64,000 nt of DNA from Gammaproteobacteria bacterium (lineage in GTDB: Bacteria > Pseudomonadota > Gammaproteobacteria > Steroidobacterales > GCA-2729495): positions 1 to 64,000 of the forward strand of contig JADZBS010000025.1 of assembly GCA_020851975.1 (NCBI GenBank). The letters are read 5' to 3'. Both the position numbers and the translations under genes were made by a program. The notes beneath the pieces are model-generated. The model did no database searches, was not told the DNA's origin, and saw nothing but the letters and a program-made list of their open reading frames with translations. Positions 1 through 8,855 of this stretch are shown here, piece by piece (positions within the stretch are counted from its first letter, which is position 1; each line of letters begins with the position of its first letter).

Positions 1-1
1 A

Positions 2-880
2 TTCCTGCAGCTCGCCTCGGCCCATCATCTGCTGGTCGAACCGGGCATCAGCTCGGAGTGGAAGATCTTCAACACCAGCTACGCCATGTACCTGGCGGTG
101 CTCGGCAGCATGATCCACGCACTCACCGTGCCCGGTACCATCGAGGCTGCGCAGCGCAAGCTCGGCTACAACAAGGGCATCTTCGAGTGGCTGCGCAAGG
201 CGCCCTGGGGCAACCCCGCCTTCTCGGGCGTGTTCATGTCGCTGGTCATGTTCGGCTTCCTCGGCGGCATCTCCGGCGTGGTGCTCGGCACCGAGCAGAT
301 CAACCTGATCATGCACAACACGCTGTACGTGCCCGGCCACTTCCACGCCACCGTGGTCACCGGCACCACGCTCACCTTCATGGCGGTGAGTTACCTGATC
401 GTCCCGCTCGTCCTGCAGCGCGAGGTGATGTTCCCCCGCATGGCGCAGTGGCAGCCGTACATCTTCGGCATCGGCGCCGCCGGCATTTCGCTGTTCATGA
501 TGGGCGCCGGGACGCTGGGTGTGCCGCGGCGTCACTGGGATGTCACCTTCGCCGATTCGCCCTTTGGCTTCGAGTTCCCGTCGGCTGCCTTCATGATGCT
601 GGCGCTGAACGGCATTTCTGCCATCCTGGCCGCGACTGGCGGACTCATGTACGTCGTCAACATGGTCGCCTCGGTATTCTTCGGCAGGAAGACGGGAGAC
701 GTGCCGCTCAAGGTGGCGGCTCCGGCACCGGGCAAGGTGGCAGCAGTCGGCGCCTATGGCAGCGCCGGCACCCTGAACATCCCCGGCACGATCACCCTGG
801 TCGGCATCTTCTTCGTCTCCTTCGTGCTCTATTACTACGTGAACTGGAAGTACCTCGCCGAAGTCTGGCCGCTGAGGTAG
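2..880 (+). CDS. Heme-copper cytochrome oxidase subunit I, C-terminal part (b(o/a)3-like), partial
   Basis: The reading frame is open from the window edge, so the start lies upstream; 292 residues are visible. This is the catalytic membrane subunit of a heme-copper terminal oxidase, which reduces O2 and pumps protons. An His-His pair (fragment residues 8-9, AHHLL) matches the CuB ligands. The motif VPGHFHATV (His113 and His115) matches the distal-heme and low-spin-heme ligands. Several membrane helices follow, with the last one just before the stop. The VPGHFH wording resembles family B (ba3/b(o/a)3) oxidases more than the A family. The SCO gene starts 4 bp after the stop, so the two are probably co-transcribed. 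The subfamily is the uncertain part. Confidence 0.85.
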   Translation, partial: FLQLASAHHLLVEPGISSEWKIFNTSYAMYLAVLGSMIHALTVPGTIEAAQRKLGYNKGIFEWLRKAPWGNPAFSGVFMSLVMFGFLGGISGVVLGTEQINLIMHNTLYVPGHFHATVVTGTTLTFMAVSYLIVPLVLQREVMFPRMAQWQPYIFGIGAAGISLFMMGAGTLGVPRRHWDVTFADSPFGFEFPSAAFMMLALNGISAILAATGGLMYVVNMVASVFFGRKTGDVPLKVAAPAPGKVAAVGAYGSAGTLNIPGTITLVGIFFVSFVLYYYVNWKYLAEVWPLR

Positions 881-884
881 GACC

Positions 885-1721
885 ATGAGTCCCGGCACGG
901 CGCGCAGGCAGGGCCTGAGCGGTGCCTGGCGCGCGCTGGTGCCGGTTCTGCTGTGGCTCGCCGCCAGCCCGGCCGCCGCGGCCGGGCCACTGGACCCCGA
1001 TGAATCGTTGCGCCGCAGCCAGGCTGCCATCGGCGGCGTGGTCGGAGATCACCGCTTCGTCGACCAGCAGGGCCGCGACCTGCGCCTGATGGCACTGCGC
1101 GGCCGTCCGGTGGTCCTGAGCTTCATCTACAGCAGCTGCGCCTTCGTCTGCCCGACCATCACCACGAGCCTCGCGCGCGTGACCGACATGGCCCGCGACA
1201 CCCTGGGTCCGGATCGCTTCACCGTCGTGACGGTCGGCTTCGACGTGCGCAACGACACCCCGGAGGCCATGCGCCGTTATGCCGCCGAGCGGGGCATCAC
1301 GGCTCCCGACTGGTTCTTCGCGAGTGGTGACCAGTCCACGGTGGACGCACTCGCGGCAGAGACCGGGTTCTCCTACGTGCCGCTCGGGGGCGGTTTCGAT
1401 CACATCACTCAGGTTACAATTCTCGACGCCGACGGACGGGTGTACCGGCAGGTATACGGCCCCGAGTTCGAGCCGCCGATGATCGTCGATCCTCTCAAGC
1501 GGCTTGCCCTGGGAATGGCCGTCGGCGACCGGCCGGTGGCCGACTTCCTGTCCCGAGTACGCCTGATATGCACGTCATACGACCCGAAAAGCGGCCGTTA
1601 CCGGTTCGACTATTCCCTGATTCTGGAGATTGCCATCGGAGTGAGCTGCGCGCTGGCCGCGCTCGCCTTCGTCGTGCACGCCTGGCGGCAGAACCGGGCA
1701 GCACGCACGGCCGGTCACTGA
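885..1721 (+). CDS. SCO1/SenC family copper chaperone
   Basis: A 278-residue thioredoxin-fold protein expected to deliver copper to the CuA site of cytochrome oxidase on the periplasmic side. An N-terminal hydrophobic signal or anchor ends in an Ala-rich stretch near residue 32. The CxxxC copper motif is SCAFVCP (Cys85, Cys89), and the distal ligand His173 lies in FDHITQ. A second hydrophobic segment (about residues 240-262) suggests a C-terminal membrane anchor, which is not usual for the family. The ATG at 885 is preceded by GAGG inside the end of the oxidase gene. Position directly after subunit I supports a role in oxidase assembly. Confidence 0.9.
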   Translation: MSPGTARRQGLSGAWRALVPVLLWLAASPAAAAGPLDPDESLRRSQAAIGGVVGDHRFVDQQGRDLRLMALRGRPVVLSFIYSSCAFVCPTITTSLARVTDMARDTLGPDRFTVVTVGFDVRNDTPEAMRRYAAERGITAPDWFFASGDQSTVDALAAETGFSYVPLGGGFDHITQVTILDADGRVYRQVYGPEFEPPMIVDPLKRLALGMAVGDRPVADFLSRVRLICTSYDPKSGRYRFDYSLILEIAIGVSCALAALAFVVHAWRQNRAARTAGH

Positions 1722-1752
1722 TGACGTTGCGGCCACCGGCCGGGGTCAGGGC

Positions 1753-3831
1753 ATGAACTGGCTCAAGCGACCCCTGCGCGCCATCTTCGACCGGGTCGAG
1801 TCGATGCTCGACGCGGTCTTCGGTGCGCAACACAACCCGCTCGCCCAGCTCGGTGCCCTCGGCTGGTACCTGTTCTGGCTGATCACCGCGAGCGGCATCT
1901 ATCTCTTCGTTTTCTTCGACACGGGCGTCACGCAGGCGTACGAGTCGATCGAATCGATCTCCCGTGACCAATGGTGGGCTGGCGGGATCATGCGCAGCAT
2001 CCACCGCTATGCCTCCGACGCCCTGGTGCTGGTCGCCTTCGTGCACCTGTTGCGCGAGTTCGCCCTGGACCGCATGCGTGGCGTGCGCTGGTTCGCGTGG
2101 ATCACGGGGCTGCTGCTGGTGGGCTTCATCTACGTCTGCGGCATCACCGGCTACTGGATGGTCTGGGACCAGCTCGCCCAGTACGTGGCGCTCACCACCT
2201 CCCGCTGGCTCGACGTGATACCGATCTTCGCCGAGCCGATCTCGCGCAACTTCCTCAGCAATACGGAGCTGAGCGGGCGGTTTTTCACCCTGATGGTGTA
2301 CATCCACATCGCCGCTCCGCTGCTGATGCTGTTGTTCATGTGGGTGCACATCCAGCGCTACAACCACGCCAGGGTCAATCCGACACGCCCGCTGATGATC
2401 GCCACGACGGTCGCCTTCGTCGCGTTGTCCCTGCTGATGCCGGCCCTCAGCCAGGCACCGGCCAACCTCGACCAGCTTGCCGCCTCGGTCGGCCTCGACT
2501 GGTTCTACATTCCGCTCTATCCGCTCGTCGACACGCTCGGCGGAGTGACGCTCTGGGGCCTGGTCATCGGCATCTTCGTCGTGTTCGCGGCGCTGCCCTG
2601 GGTACCGCCCCTGCGCAGGGCACAGCCAGCCGTGGTCCACCTCGACAACTGCAACGGCTGCGCGCGTTGCTTCGCCGACTGCCCGTTCAGCGCCATCACG
2701 ATGCAGCCGCGCAGCGACGGCTCGGGCTTCACCGAGGAAGCGGTGGTTGACCCGGATCTCTGCGTGAGTTGCGGCATCTGCGTCGGCGCCTGCCCGACGG
2801 CCACGCCGTTCCGCCGTGCCACCGCACTGGTGCCCGGCATCGAGCTGCCGGAATCGAGCATCGCGGACCTTCGCGAACGCGTCGAGAAGCTGTGTGCGGG
2901 CGGGCCGGGTGGGCCGCCGCGCATTCTCGCCTTCCGGTGCGCGCACGGGGCGGCCGTCGAATCCGTGCCGGGTGCGGACGTCGCCGTCATCGACGTGCCC
3001 TGTACCGGCATGGTGCCGCCGTCGTTTCTCGACCTGATCGTGACCCGTCGGATGGCCGCGGGCGTGCTGCTGGCCGGGTGCCGCGAAAGCGAGTGCCATC
3101 AGCGGCTCGGCGTGCGCTGGACCGAGGCGCGTGTCGCGGCGGAACGCGATCCGTACCTGCGCGACCGCGTCCCGCGGGACCGCGTGGCGGTGTCCTGGGC
3201 AAGCCCGGCGCAGAAGTCCGTGCGTGCCCGGGCCATCCGGAATTTCGCCACGGCGCTGGCGGGGCTCGATCCGGCATTGCCACGCAGCGCAACGGGTTCG
3301 CACGCCCCCTGGCGCGATGCCGCCCGGCGGCTGGCCCGCCCGCTGCGCTGGGCGATCCAACTGCTGGTCGCCGTCGGGATCGGGACTCTCATCGTTCGGT
3401 ACTCGGATTCGCCGGCCATTACGCTGCGGGGTGCCGACGAGGCGATCGTGACGCTGAGCTTCAGCCATGCCGGGCGCCTCAAGGAAGAATGCCGCAAGCT
3501 GACGCCGGAGGAGATCGCCCGCCTGGAGCCGAACATGCGCCGGCCGCGCGACTGTCCGCGCGCACGCTGGCCGGTGTACGTCGAACTCGAGCTCAACGGG
3601 AAACTGGTCTACCGCGGCGAGCACCTGCCAGCCGGCATCTGGGACGACGGGCCGTCGAGTCTTTTCGAGCGTTTCGCCGTGCCTGCTGGCGCCCAACACC
3701 TCACCGCAAGACTGCGGGACAGCGAAAGGGACAGCGGCTTCGATTTCAGCAATACTGCCACCGTGGAGCTCGTGCCGGGCCAGAGTCTGGTCGTCGGCTT
3801 CCGGGCGTCCGACGGTTTCTCGTTCAGGTAG
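1753..3831 (+). CDS. Cytochrome b / 2x[4Fe-4S] ferredoxin / MvhD-like fusion membrane protein
   Basis: A 692-residue multidomain redox protein. Residues about 20-290 form a cytochrome b N-terminal-type domain with two His pairs at b-type spacing (His84/His98 and His185/His199), predicting two hemes. Next are two ferredoxin motifs, Cys300-303-306-310 and Cys337-340-343-347. Residues about 385-500 resemble the MvhD/hydrogenase iron-sulfur delta subunit (Cys in AFRCAHG, VPCTGM, AGCRESEC). A further membrane segment near 535 leads to a 140-residue C-terminal domain I do not recognise. The gene lies 31 bp after SCO and 16 bp before hemerythrin. A role in moving electrons between a soluble low-potential donor and the quinone or oxidase pool is inferred; no hydrogenase or heterodisulfide reductase genes are nearby. 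Confidence 0.85.
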   Translation: MNWLKRPLRAIFDRVESMLDAVFGAQHNPLAQLGALGWYLFWLITASGIYLFVFFDTGVTQAYESIESISRDQWWAGGIMRSIHRYASDALVLVAFVHLLREFALDRMRGVRWFAWITGLLLVGFIYVCGITGYWMVWDQLAQYVALTTSRWLDVIPIFAEPISRNFLSNTELSGRFFTLMVYIHIAAPLLMLLFMWVHIQRYNHARVNPTRPLMIATTVAFVALSLLMPALSQAPANLDQLAASVGLDWFYIPLYPLVDTLGGVTLWGLVIGIFVVFAALPWVPPLRRAQPAVVHLDNCNGCARCFADCPFSAITMQPRSDGSGFTEEAVVDPDLCVSCGICVGACPTATPFRRATALVPGIELPESSIADLRERVEKLCAGGPGGPPRILAFRCAHGAAVESVPGADVAVIDVPCTGMVPPSFLDLIVTRRMAAGVLLAGCRESECHQRLGVRWTEARVAAERDPYLRDRVPRDRVAVSWASPAQKSVRARAIRNFATALAGLDPALPRSATGSHAPWRDAARRLARPLRWAIQLLVAVGIGTLIVRYSDSPAITLRGADEAIVTLSFSHAGRLKEECRKLTPEEIARLEPNMRRPRDCPRARWPVYVELELNGKLVYRGEHLPAGIWDDGPSSLFERFAVPAGAQHLTARLRDSERDSGFDFSNTATVELVPGQSLVVGFRASDGFSFR

Positions 3832-3847
3832 GAGCGGGTTTTCTGCC

Positions 3848-4249
3848 ATGGCCAGCGTCGAATGGCGCCCCGAGTTTGCGACCGGTATCGCGGATGTCGA
3901 CCACGAACACCGCGAACTGATCGGCTGGATCAACCAGACCCTGGCGGCAGCGGGTGACACCGCGGGGGACCCCGGCAAGGTCGGCGACCTGCTCGGCGAG
4001 GTTTTTGCACGGATCTCCGCCCATTTCGCGCTCGAGGAACACATCATGAGCGCGCGCCGTTACGACCAGTTTGCCGAGCACAAGCGCGACCACGAGCACC
4101 TGCTCGACGACATCCGCGACATCATGGACGACGTCGAGGCGGCCGGCGGGCCGGTCGAGGAGCGGTTCTCGGCGCGGCTGAGCGAGTGGTTCGGCGCCCA
4201 GTTCCGCACGCACGATGCACGCTTCCACCAACGCATGCCCGGTGCCTGA
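3848..4249 (+). CDS. Hemerythrin-like protein
   Basis: A 133-residue four-helix protein of the bacteriohemerythrin type, which binds O2 at a non-heme di-iron site. Visible ligands are His21 (VDHEH), His59 and Glu63 (HFALE), His78 and His82 (HKRDH), and Asp123. Where the family usually has His in W-x3-H-I-x3-D, this protein reads WFGAQFRTHD, with Gln118 in that place and His122 one residue before the Asp. It starts 16 bp after the cytochrome b fusion, so it is probably part of the respiratory operon as an O2 store or sensor. The family call is firm; whether the site binds O2 is not. Confidence 0.85.
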   Translation: MASVEWRPEFATGIADVDHEHRELIGWINQTLAAAGDTAGDPGKVGDLLGEVFARISAHFALEEHIMSARRYDQFAEHKRDHEHLLDDIRDIMDDVEAAGGPVEERFSARLSEWFGAQFRTHDARFHQRMPGA

Positions 4250-4312
4250 GACGGGCGAAAGCGTCCGGTGGCGCGGGTAGCCACCCGGAACCGCGCTGGT
4301 ATAGTGACCGAC

Positions 4313-5557
4313 ATGTCGTTCGATATCGCCATTGCAGGTGCCGGCCCTGCCGGCCTGAGTCTCGCCCGCGCCCTCGCGCCACTCGACCTGAAGATTGCGC
4401 TGATCGAGCGGCTGCCGGCTGCACAGCTCGCCGACCCACCGTTCGACGGTCGCGAGATCGCCCTCACGCAGCTCAGTGCGAAGCTCATGCGCGAACTCGG
4501 CCTTTGGCAACGCATCGATGCTGCCGAGATCTCGCCGCTGCGCAGTGCCCGCGTGCTCAACGGCCCGTCCCCGTTCGCCATGGTGGTGGAGCCCGATCAG
4601 CAGCACGGGGAACTCGGCTTCCTGGTGCCCAACTACCTGATCCGTCGTGCCGCCTTCGATGTCGTCCGCGACCAGCCCGGCGTCACGCTCCTCGACGGGC
4701 GCAGCGTCCGCCGCATCCGCACGGATGCCGATGCGGCCGTGCTGACGCTCGACAACGGCGACACCATCACCGCACGACTCGCCATTGCTGCCGACAGCCG
4801 CTTCTCCGAGACCCGCCGCGCCATGGGCATCGGCGCGGACATGGTGGACTTCGGGCGCACCATGATGGTGTACCGCATGGACATCGAGCGACCCCATGAC
4901 AACGCCGCCTGGGAATGGTTCGGCTACGGACAGACGCTGGCGCTGCTGCCCCTCGCCGGCAACCGTGCCTCGGTGGTGCTGACACTGCCGCATCACCAGA
5001 TCGAGGCGCTGCTCGCGCTGAGCGACGAGCAATTCGATCGTGACATGGAACGGCGCTTCGACCATCGGCTCGGCGCCATGCACCTGGCGAGCACGCGGCA
5101 TCCGTATCCGCTGGTGGCCGTCTACGCCCGGCGCTTCACCGCCCGTCGCTTCGCCTGCGTCGGTGACGCCGCTGTCGGGATGCATCCCGTCACGGCACAC
5201 GGCTTCAATTTCGGCCTGCGCGGTGCTGTCACCCTTGCCCGCGGCATCGCCACCGCCCGCCAGCGGGGTACCGACTTCGCTGCAGCCGATGTCCTGGAAC
5301 CCTGGGAGCGCGAACACCGCATCGCGACCCGGCCGCTGTATCTCGCCACCAACGCCATCGCCCGGCTTTACTGCGACGATTCACCGCCAGCCCGCCTGGT
5401 GCGCAACCTGGCGTTGCGCACCGGCCAGCAACTCGGTCCCGTACGCCATGCCCTCACAGCCGCCGTGAGCGGGACCAGTGAACGGCCGCCGCTGCTGTCG
5501 CGGCTTGCCGGCACCGCCCTGGCGACATTGCGGCCGCGGCATCGCGAATCGGCCTGA
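4313..5557 (+). CDS. ubiM: UbiH/Coq6-family FAD monooxygenase, probably UbiM
   Basis: A 414-residue flavoprotein hydroxylase acting on a ring carbon of ubiquinone precursors. The dinucleotide-binding motif GAGPAG is at residues 8-13. A GDAAVGMHP...AHGFNFGLRGA stretch is the second FAD motif typical of the UbiH/UbiF/UbiM group. The ATG at 4313 is chosen because the fold begins immediately after it; an ATG-free upstream extension from 4268 adds only a non-conserved tail. The wording near residue 105 (FLVPNYLIRRA) resembles 5-demethoxyubiquinol hydroxylase UbiM, but I cannot separate it from UbiF/UbiH by eye. It follows the hemerythrin by 63 bp and converges on the TetR gene. Confidence 0.8.
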   Translation: MSFDIAIAGAGPAGLSLARALAPLDLKIALIERLPAAQLADPPFDGREIALTQLSAKLMRELGLWQRIDAAEISPLRSARVLNGPSPFAMVVEPDQQHGELGFLVPNYLIRRAAFDVVRDQPGVTLLDGRSVRRIRTDADAAVLTLDNGDTITARLAIAADSRFSETRRAMGIGADMVDFGRTMMVYRMDIERPHDNAAWEWFGYGQTLALLPLAGNRASVVLTLPHHQIEALLALSDEQFDRDMERRFDHRLGAMHLASTRHPYPLVAVYARRFTARRFACVGDAAVGMHPVTAHGFNFGLRGAVTLARGIATARQRGTDFAAADVLEPWEREHRIATRPLYLATNAIARLYCDDSPPARLVRNLALRTGQQLGPVRHALTAAVSGTSERPPLLSRLAGTALATLRPRHRESA

Positions 5558-5577
5558 CGGCCGCCGGATTTCGCGGG

Positions 5578-6189
5578 TCAGTTCGGGGCAGGCTTGAGCA
5601 GCGTACCCCGCATCGTGCGACGGAACAGGATCGCGAGCCGCGGGTCGCCGTCGTAGACTTCGAGCACGTCTACCGCGGTGCGCGCGATGATTCGCGCCGC
5701 ATGGTCACCGCTGTCGTTGAGCAGGATGCCCTCGGCCTGTGCCCGACGCATCAGGTCCGTGAGGAGGGCCCGGTAGGCGCCGTGCACATCCTCGAACAGG
5801 CGGAAGTGGCTGTGCCCCATGCGGGTGGCGAGCCGCAGCGCGTCGCGCCGGTCGCGCCACAGGACCAGGTACATGTCGAGCACGCCGTCGATCGCGCGCA
5901 CCGGGGGCTGACCGGCCAGCGCGCGCATCGCCGCAACGCCGCTCTCGAAAACCGGACGGATGATGCTCGCCAGAACCTCGTCGCGGTTGGCGAAGAGCCG
6001 GTAGAAGCTGCTGCGCGCCGCGCCCGCCGCCACCACGATCTCGGCCACGCTGACACCGGCGAAACCCCGGGCGATGAACAGCTGCGTGGCCTGCCGGATG
6101 ATGCGATCACGGGTGCCACCCGGCCGCAAGCCGGCCATGTGGATGGCCGCAGGCGACCGGTTCACCGGCTGTGTACCGCTATCAGGCAT
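5578..6189 (-). CDS. TetR/AcrR family transcriptional regulator
   Basis: A 203-residue regulator with an N-terminal helix-turn-helix at about residues 40-65 (VSVAEIVVAAGA..SSFYRLFANRDEVL), the usual TetR signature. The C-terminal ligand domain is not recognisable to a target. It is convergent with the ubiquinone hydroxylase gene. In the 84 bp upstream, the heptamer CGTGTCA occurs twice in the same orientation (6241-6247 and 6270-6276). Those copies could be half-sites for autoregulation, but this is only suggestive. The gene downstream of the regulator's promoter on the same strand is spoVR, upstream of it in map order, so co-regulation cannot be assumed. Confidence 0.85.
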   Translation of the reverse strand: MPDSGTQPVNRSPAAIHMAGLRPGGTRDRIIRQATQLFIARGFAGVSVAEIVVAAGAARSSFYRLFANRDEVLASIIRPVFESGVAAMRALAGQPPVRAIDGVLDMYLVLWRDRRDALRLATRMGHSHFRLFEDVHGAYRALLTDLMRRAQAEGILLNDSGDHAARIIARTAVDVLEVYDGDPRLAILFRRTMRGTLLKPAPN

Positions 6190-6273
6190 GCTCCTGCCCC
6201 CCTGACAGAGACCGCGGCGATCGTATGAAGCCGGCCGATCCGTGTCACTGTGGCAGATTGTCGCGCGGTCGTG

Positions 6274-7644
6274 TCAGTCGGGTGCAGGAACCTCGATGCG
6301 GTGCGCCGCGCCACGCGCGTCGATCGTCTCGAGAACGACCCGCCGGCGCCACACGCGGTGTACGTACTCGAGCACCCTGGTAGCCCGTCCGAGGTCGAGC
6401 CCGCGCCCGTCGCTGGCATGCTCGTGCACGAGGTGCAGCGTGCCGTCGTGGTCCAGGTTCCGGACGGCGACCGCGGGTGCACCGAAGTTGTACCTCGGCG
6501 CCAGGATGGCATCGCGCAGCGCGTTGATCTCCCGGTCCACCACCTCGACCGCACCGTCCCTGGACGCCTTGAAGCGGAACAGCTTCAGGTCTTCGGCGAG
6601 CTTCTCGGTGAGGTGGTTGCGAATGAAGCTGAAGTCATCGTCCTGGTTGCGGATCCTGAAGGCCTGCTCCAGCCCGTGCTCCTCGATGATGCTTTCCCAC
6701 AGGCAGAAACCGAGATGGTAGGGGTTGATGGCGAGCGAGGCCTGGCGGTCCGCCGCGTGCGGCCGCACCACGTCGGAATGCGTCTTGATGGCGTCCAGGT
6801 ACTCGTGCTGCGGCAGGAAGTCGGCCTCGCGCAGCAGCCGGGCATGCCAGTACGATGCCCAGCCCTCGTTCATGATCTGGCAGGCGAACACGGGATAGAA
6901 GTAGAACGACTCCTCCCGCACGGCGAGAAAGATGTCCCGCTCCCAGCCTTCGAGCTCCGGCGCATACTGGGCGATGAACCAGAGCAGGTCATGCTCCGGA
7001 TGCGGCGGGATGCTGGCGCGCTGGCGGGGCTCGTGGCTCGGCGCCGGCCGCTCGTCGCCGGGCAGCTGGTGGAAGCGTCGGCGGAAGGTGTCGTCCTCGA
7101 TCGTCCGGACCGCCGTGTATTCGGCATAGCGCTCGCGGCGCAGCCCACGGAAGACATCGATGTGCGCCTCGAGGGCGAGAGCCGCATCGAGGACACGCTC
7201 CACCCGTTCCTGGCCGTGCTCCTCCATGGCCGCCGCGATCTGCCGGGCATGTGAAGCCGCCTGGTCCACGATCCGGTAGCCACCCTCCTGCTGGCTGCGT
7301 CGGAACAGCTCGTTGTGCTTCGAGAAGTCCGCGTGCCCGAGCACGTGGGCCACCACCAGCGTGTTCTCCTGCAGGCTGTTGCCGCGGGCAAGGTATGCCC
7401 GCCCCGGGTTGCCCGGAAAAACCACTTCGAACAGCCGCGAGTGCCCCATGCGGTGCTGAATCAGCTGGTAGATGTAACGCACGCCGAACGACCAGTGCGG
7501 CATGCGCACCGGCAGGCCGTAGACGGCCACTTCCATCATGAAGCTGTCGGGCACCTCCTCGAACTGCACCGGGTAGAAGTCCAGCCCCTGCGCGCGGGCG
7601 AGCCCCTCGAGCTGCTGGCCGTATCTCTCGATCGCCGCGGCCAT
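6274..7644 (-). CDS. spoVR: SpoVR family protein
   Basis: A 456-residue protein of the SpoVR/YcgB family, near the usual length. Recognisable stretches include the N-terminal YPVQFEEVPDSFMMEVAVYGLPVRMPHW region and the central HSDVVRPHA region; each is typical of the family, whose biochemical role is unknown. In Proteobacteria the gene is regularly found with yeaH and yeaG, and here it is the last gene of that set, 10 bp after yeaH. The trio is associated in Enterobacteria with general stress and nitrogen starvation; that link is known from the family, not shown here. Confidence 0.93.
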   Translation of the reverse strand: MAAAIERYGQQLEGLARAQGLDFYPVQFEEVPDSFMMEVAVYGLPVRMPHWSFGVRYIYQLIQHRMGHSRLFEVVFPGNPGRAYLARGNSLQENTLVVAHVLGHADFSKHNELFRRSQQEGGYRIVDQAASHARQIAAAMEEHGQERVERVLDAALALEAHIDVFRGLRRERYAEYTAVRTIEDDTFRRRFHQLPGDERPAPSHEPRQRASIPPHPEHDLLWFIAQYAPELEGWERDIFLAVREESFYFYPVFACQIMNEGWASYWHARLLREADFLPQHEYLDAIKTHSDVVRPHAADRQASLAINPYHLGFCLWESIIEEHGLEQAFRIRNQDDDFSFIRNHLTEKLAEDLKLFRFKASRDGAVEVVDREINALRDAILAPRYNFGAPAVAVRNLDHDGTLHLVHEHASDGRGLDLGRATRVLEYVHRVWRRRVVLETIDARGAAHRIEVPAPD

Positions 7645-7654
7645 GGATGTGCCT

Positions 7655-8824
7655 TCAGCCGCCCCCGGCGGCGACCTGGTCCCTGAAGAAGGCGCGGATC
7701 GCGTCCCACACGGATTCGTTGGTGGTCAGCGCAAATGCCCCGCCAGGGCAGCTGTCGATGGCATCGCGAAATATCGCCGCCGTCTCGGTCTGCAGTGCCT
7801 GCTCTGCCGTGGCGGGTGTTTCCACGTAGCCGAGAAAGCTCGCGACGGATGCCATCTCCCCGAGCGCGGCCCGCGCCGGGCCATTGTCGTCCTTGAAGTT
7901 CTCGCCGTCGGATGCGTAGAAGAGGTAGATGTTGTAGCGCGACGGGTCGTAGCGCTGCGCGACGATCTCCCGCACCAGGTTGAAGGCCGTGGACGCCACC
8001 GTGCCGCCCGAGCCACGCACCTGGAAGAACTCTTCCTGCGGGAACTCCCATGCCTTGACCGTGTGGGCCACGAACACGAGCTCGAGATGCGTGTACTGGC
8101 GTCGCAGCCCCTCGACGACCCAGAAGAAGAATGTCTTGGCAAGCTGGCGATCGCGGTCGCGCATGCTCGAGGAAACGTCCATCGCGAAGAACACCACGGC
8201 TTGCGTGGCCGGCTGGCGCCGGCGCACCAGCTGGCGAAAGCGCAGGTCGTCATCGACGAAGGCCGGCCCCGCCGGATCCACCGAGCGACGCTTGAGGCTC
8301 TCCTTCAGGGAGCGGCGGCGGTCGAGTCGCGAGCGCACGCCGCGGCGGCTCCAGCCCTCGCGGGTGTAGTCATCGTCATGCGTCGCCCCGGACTTGGCCT
8401 GCAGGTTCGGCAGCTTCAGCTCCTCCCACAGCCAGTCGACGATATCGTCGATCTTGAGCTCCAGTACGAGCTGCACGCCGCCATCCTCGTTGCCGCCCTG
8501 CCCAGGCCCCTCCTCGCCCTGCTGCTGGCCGGGGCGCGCCAGCCTGTCCCCCGGTCCGACGTCCCCCTGGCCCGCACCGGTCATCTCGTCCGGGTCGCGC
8601 AGCCGGAAGCGGAAGTGCTCGAGAAAGCGCACCGGCACCTTGATGGTGCGGCCCTTCTCCCCGCCCAGGATGTCGGCGCTGGCCAGGACCTCCGGCAGCT
8701 TGTCGCGCACCGCCTGGCGCACCTTCTCGTTGTGGCGCAGCCAGTCCCGCGCACCGCGCGAGAACAGCTCGTACCAGTCCTGGTCGCCCTCGGCGCAACC
8801 GGAAAATGTGGACGGGATGTGCAT
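7655..8824 (-). CDS. yeaH: YeaH/YhbH family protein (DUF444)
   Basis: A 389-residue DUF444 protein with a C-terminal von Willebrand A-like region. The MIDAS-like run is FFAMDVSSSMRD near residue 218. The middle part is low-complexity and charged (Gly/Gln/Glu rich, residues about 90-115), as is common in this family. It lies between yeaG and spoVR on the same strand, 31 bp after yeaG and 10 bp before spoVR. YeaH is a presumed partner of the YeaG kinase. Start ATG at 8824. Confidence 0.93.
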   Translation of the reverse strand: MHIPSTFSGCAEGDQDWYELFSRGARDWLRHNEKVRQAVRDKLPEVLASADILGGEKGRTIKVPVRFLEHFRFRLRDPDEMTGAGQGDVGPGDRLARPGQQQGEEGPGQGGNEDGGVQLVLELKIDDIVDWLWEELKLPNLQAKSGATHDDDYTREGWSRRGVRSRLDRRRSLKESLKRRSVDPAGPAFVDDDLRFRQLVRRRQPATQAVVFFAMDVSSSMRDRDRQLAKTFFFWVVEGLRRQYTHLELVFVAHTVKAWEFPQEEFFQVRGSGGTVASTAFNLVREIVAQRYDPSRYNIYLFYASDGENFKDDNGPARAALGEMASVASFLGYVETPATAEQALQTETAAIFRDAIDSCPGGAFALTTNESVWDAIRAFFRDQVAAGGG

Positions 8825-8855
8825 CGAACCCCTGCCGCAGCCGCGCTGCCCGCCG

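Noticed and set aside
1495-4047. Long open frame on the minus strand opposite SCO and the cytochrome b fusion
   Set aside because: It mirrors conserved genes on the plus strand, is Arg/Gly/Ala-rich without domains, and arises from high G+C codon bias.
6241-6276. Two copies of CGTGTCA near the TetR start as an operator
   Set aside because: Only 7 bp, directly repeated rather than palindromic and partly inside the spoVR stop; kept only as a remark in the TetR entry.
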